Source: an uncultured Eubacterium sp.
Lineage (GTDB): Bacteria > Bacillota > Clostridia > Peptostreptococcales > Anaerovoracaceae
Assembly (NCBI GenBank): GCA_900542385.1
Contig: UQNP01000107.1
Span: forward strand, 1 to 6,422
DNA length: 6,422 nucleotides
Direction of reading: 5' to 3'
This document shows, in pieces, positions 6,019 through 6,422 of the stretch (the first letter of the stretch is position 1; each line of letters opens with the position of its first letter). Position numbers and translations under genes: made by a program. Under the pieces are notes generated by a model. The model saw nothing but the letters and a program-made list of their open reading frames with translations, ran no database searches and was not told where the DNA came from.

Positions 6019-6422
6019 CTATGCCCCTCTTTCTAACATATCTTCTGTTATAATCTCTACCCTATTAAATAGTTCAACTGATAATTCATCTACATCTATT
6101 CTGATGTCTTCTTCGATATCACCTCTTTCCATCTTTACTTCCGCGGCAAGCCTTCCGATTCCTATCGGCTCAAAGTCTTTTCCCGTAACATCTGCCGTGT
6201 ATTTATAATTCGGATGACTCTTCGGATCAATTTTCCTATCCTTAATCCAGCTATTTCCTCTAATCTTAACAAGAGCATTTTCTTCCCCAAGTTCTGTATC
6301 AACTTCTGAAGGTTCAAGAAGCGACCTTGCAGCAGGTTGACTATTTTCCGAATAACTTCCATGAATCCCTTTGCTTAAATTATGGCTTTTTACTATTATC
6401 GTCTCCTTTCCAATACGCTCCG
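6019..6422 (-). CDS. virD4: VirD4/TraG-family type IV coupling protein, C-terminal fragment (5' end outside window)
   Basis: An open frame enters from the right edge (first two bases finish a codon) and gives 133 residues before TAG at 6021-6019. No start codon with a usable ribosome site lies in it, so it is the tail of a longer gene. The pattern is that of the end of Gram-positive VirD4 coupling proteins: a Gly-Lys-Glu-Thr-Ile stretch, a Ser/Gly-rich linker (residues 11-29), 'SLLEPSEV' (33-40, the usual 'L(M/L)xPxEV' position), 'ALVKIRG' (49-55) and 'HPNYKYT' (69-75). These proteins are hexameric inner-membrane ATPases that hand the relaxase-DNA complex to the secretion channel; their Walker motifs would lie upstream, outside the window. 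The last ~30 residues are strongly acidic. Position immediately before the pilin and channel genes fits virD4 in related elements. Family assignment rests on remembered similarity of the C-terminus plus context; with only the tail visible, an unrelated hypothetical protein remains possible. Confidence -1.
   Translation of the reverse strand, partial: ERIGKETIIVKSHNLSKGIHGSYSENSQPAARSLLEPSEVDTELGEENALVKIRGNSWIKDRKIDPKSHPNYKYTADVTGKDFEPIGIGRLAAEVKMERGDIEEDIRIDVDELSVELFNRVEIITEDMLERGA
6024..6029 (-). promoter_or_regulatory. Ribosome binding site of the pilin gene (GAGGGG), fixing a TTG start
   Basis: On the minus strand GAGGGG lies 7 bases upstream of TTG at 6016-6014. It sits inside the last codons of the upstream coupling-protein gene, whose stop is only 2 bases before the TTG. 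No ATG nearby would keep the signal peptide, so the TTG start is well supported. Confidence 0.7.

Noticed and set aside
6162..6362. A 66-codon minus-strand open frame overlapping the coupling-protein tail
   Set aside because: It is in a different frame from the VirD4-like tail, which carries recognisable motifs and runs to a stop 2 bases before the pilin start. The short frame looks like an out-of-frame shadow.
6398..6410. GGAAAGGAG-like ribosome site near the right edge on the minus strand
   Set aside because: No ATG, GTG or TTG follows in frame at a suitable distance, and the coding frame is open through it to the window edge. It is best read as codons (Gly-Lys-Glu) of the coupling protein.
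1..6422. CRISPR array, tRNA, rRNA, insertion sequence or attachment site
   Set aside because: No spaced direct repeats, RNA-gene signatures, transposase or integrase coding or terminal repeats were visible; almost all of the sequence is taken up by the transfer genes.

Overview
The window is AT-rich, and every gene runs leftward on the minus strand, packed head to tail with overlaps or gaps of at most a few tens of bases. It is part of the transfer operon of a Gram-positive conjugative element (an integrative conjugative element or conjugative plasmid). Gene content and order match elements common in Clostridia and other gut Firmicutes: purine-rich Shine-Dalgarno sites, TTG starts, a PrgI-family protein, a VirB4 ATPase, a membrane-anchored cell-wall peptidase, DUF3846, DUF4315 and an ArdC-type protein. 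I cannot fix species or genus. No integrase, relaxase, origin of transfer or element end lies in the window, so whether the element is integrated or a plasmid is open.

In order of transcription (right to left): the C-terminal 133 residues of a VirD4/TraG-type coupling protein (6422-6019); a 96-residue VirB2/TrbC-like pilin with a signal peptide (6016-5726); a polytopic VirB6/TrbL-like channel protein (5710-4877); a PrgI-family VirB3-like inner-membrane protein (4865-4476); the VirB4 ATPase (4537-2165); a single-pass membrane protein with an extracellular M23 endopeptidase domain (2178-913); a DUF3846 protein (907-494); a DUF4315 coiled-coil protein (490-173); and the first 43 codons of an ArdC-type antirestriction/ssDNA-binding protein (129-1), running off the left edge.

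Together these would form the core of a reduced type IV secretion machine. VirD4 brings the DNA-relaxase complex to the channel. VirB4 and the PrgI protein form the energised inner-membrane base, and the VirB6-like protein forms the membrane pore. The small VirB2-like protein is the candidate pilus or channel subunit, and the M23 enzyme opens peptidoglycan locally. The last three genes are typical accessory cargo of such elements, probably acting on the transferred DNA in the recipient or in the cytoplasm. There is no gene-free stretch above 300 bases; the longest gap is 43 bases (130-172). I see no internal promoter or convincing terminator, so the whole window is probably one stretch of a polycistronic transcript.

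The architecture is recognisable rather than new. The less ordinary points are the 62-base prgI/virB4 overlap in which both frames encode basic tails, the uncharacterised cytosolic and middle parts of the M23 protein, TTG starts on two structural genes, and the cotranscription of DUF3846, DUF4315 and an ArdC-like gene with the secretion genes.
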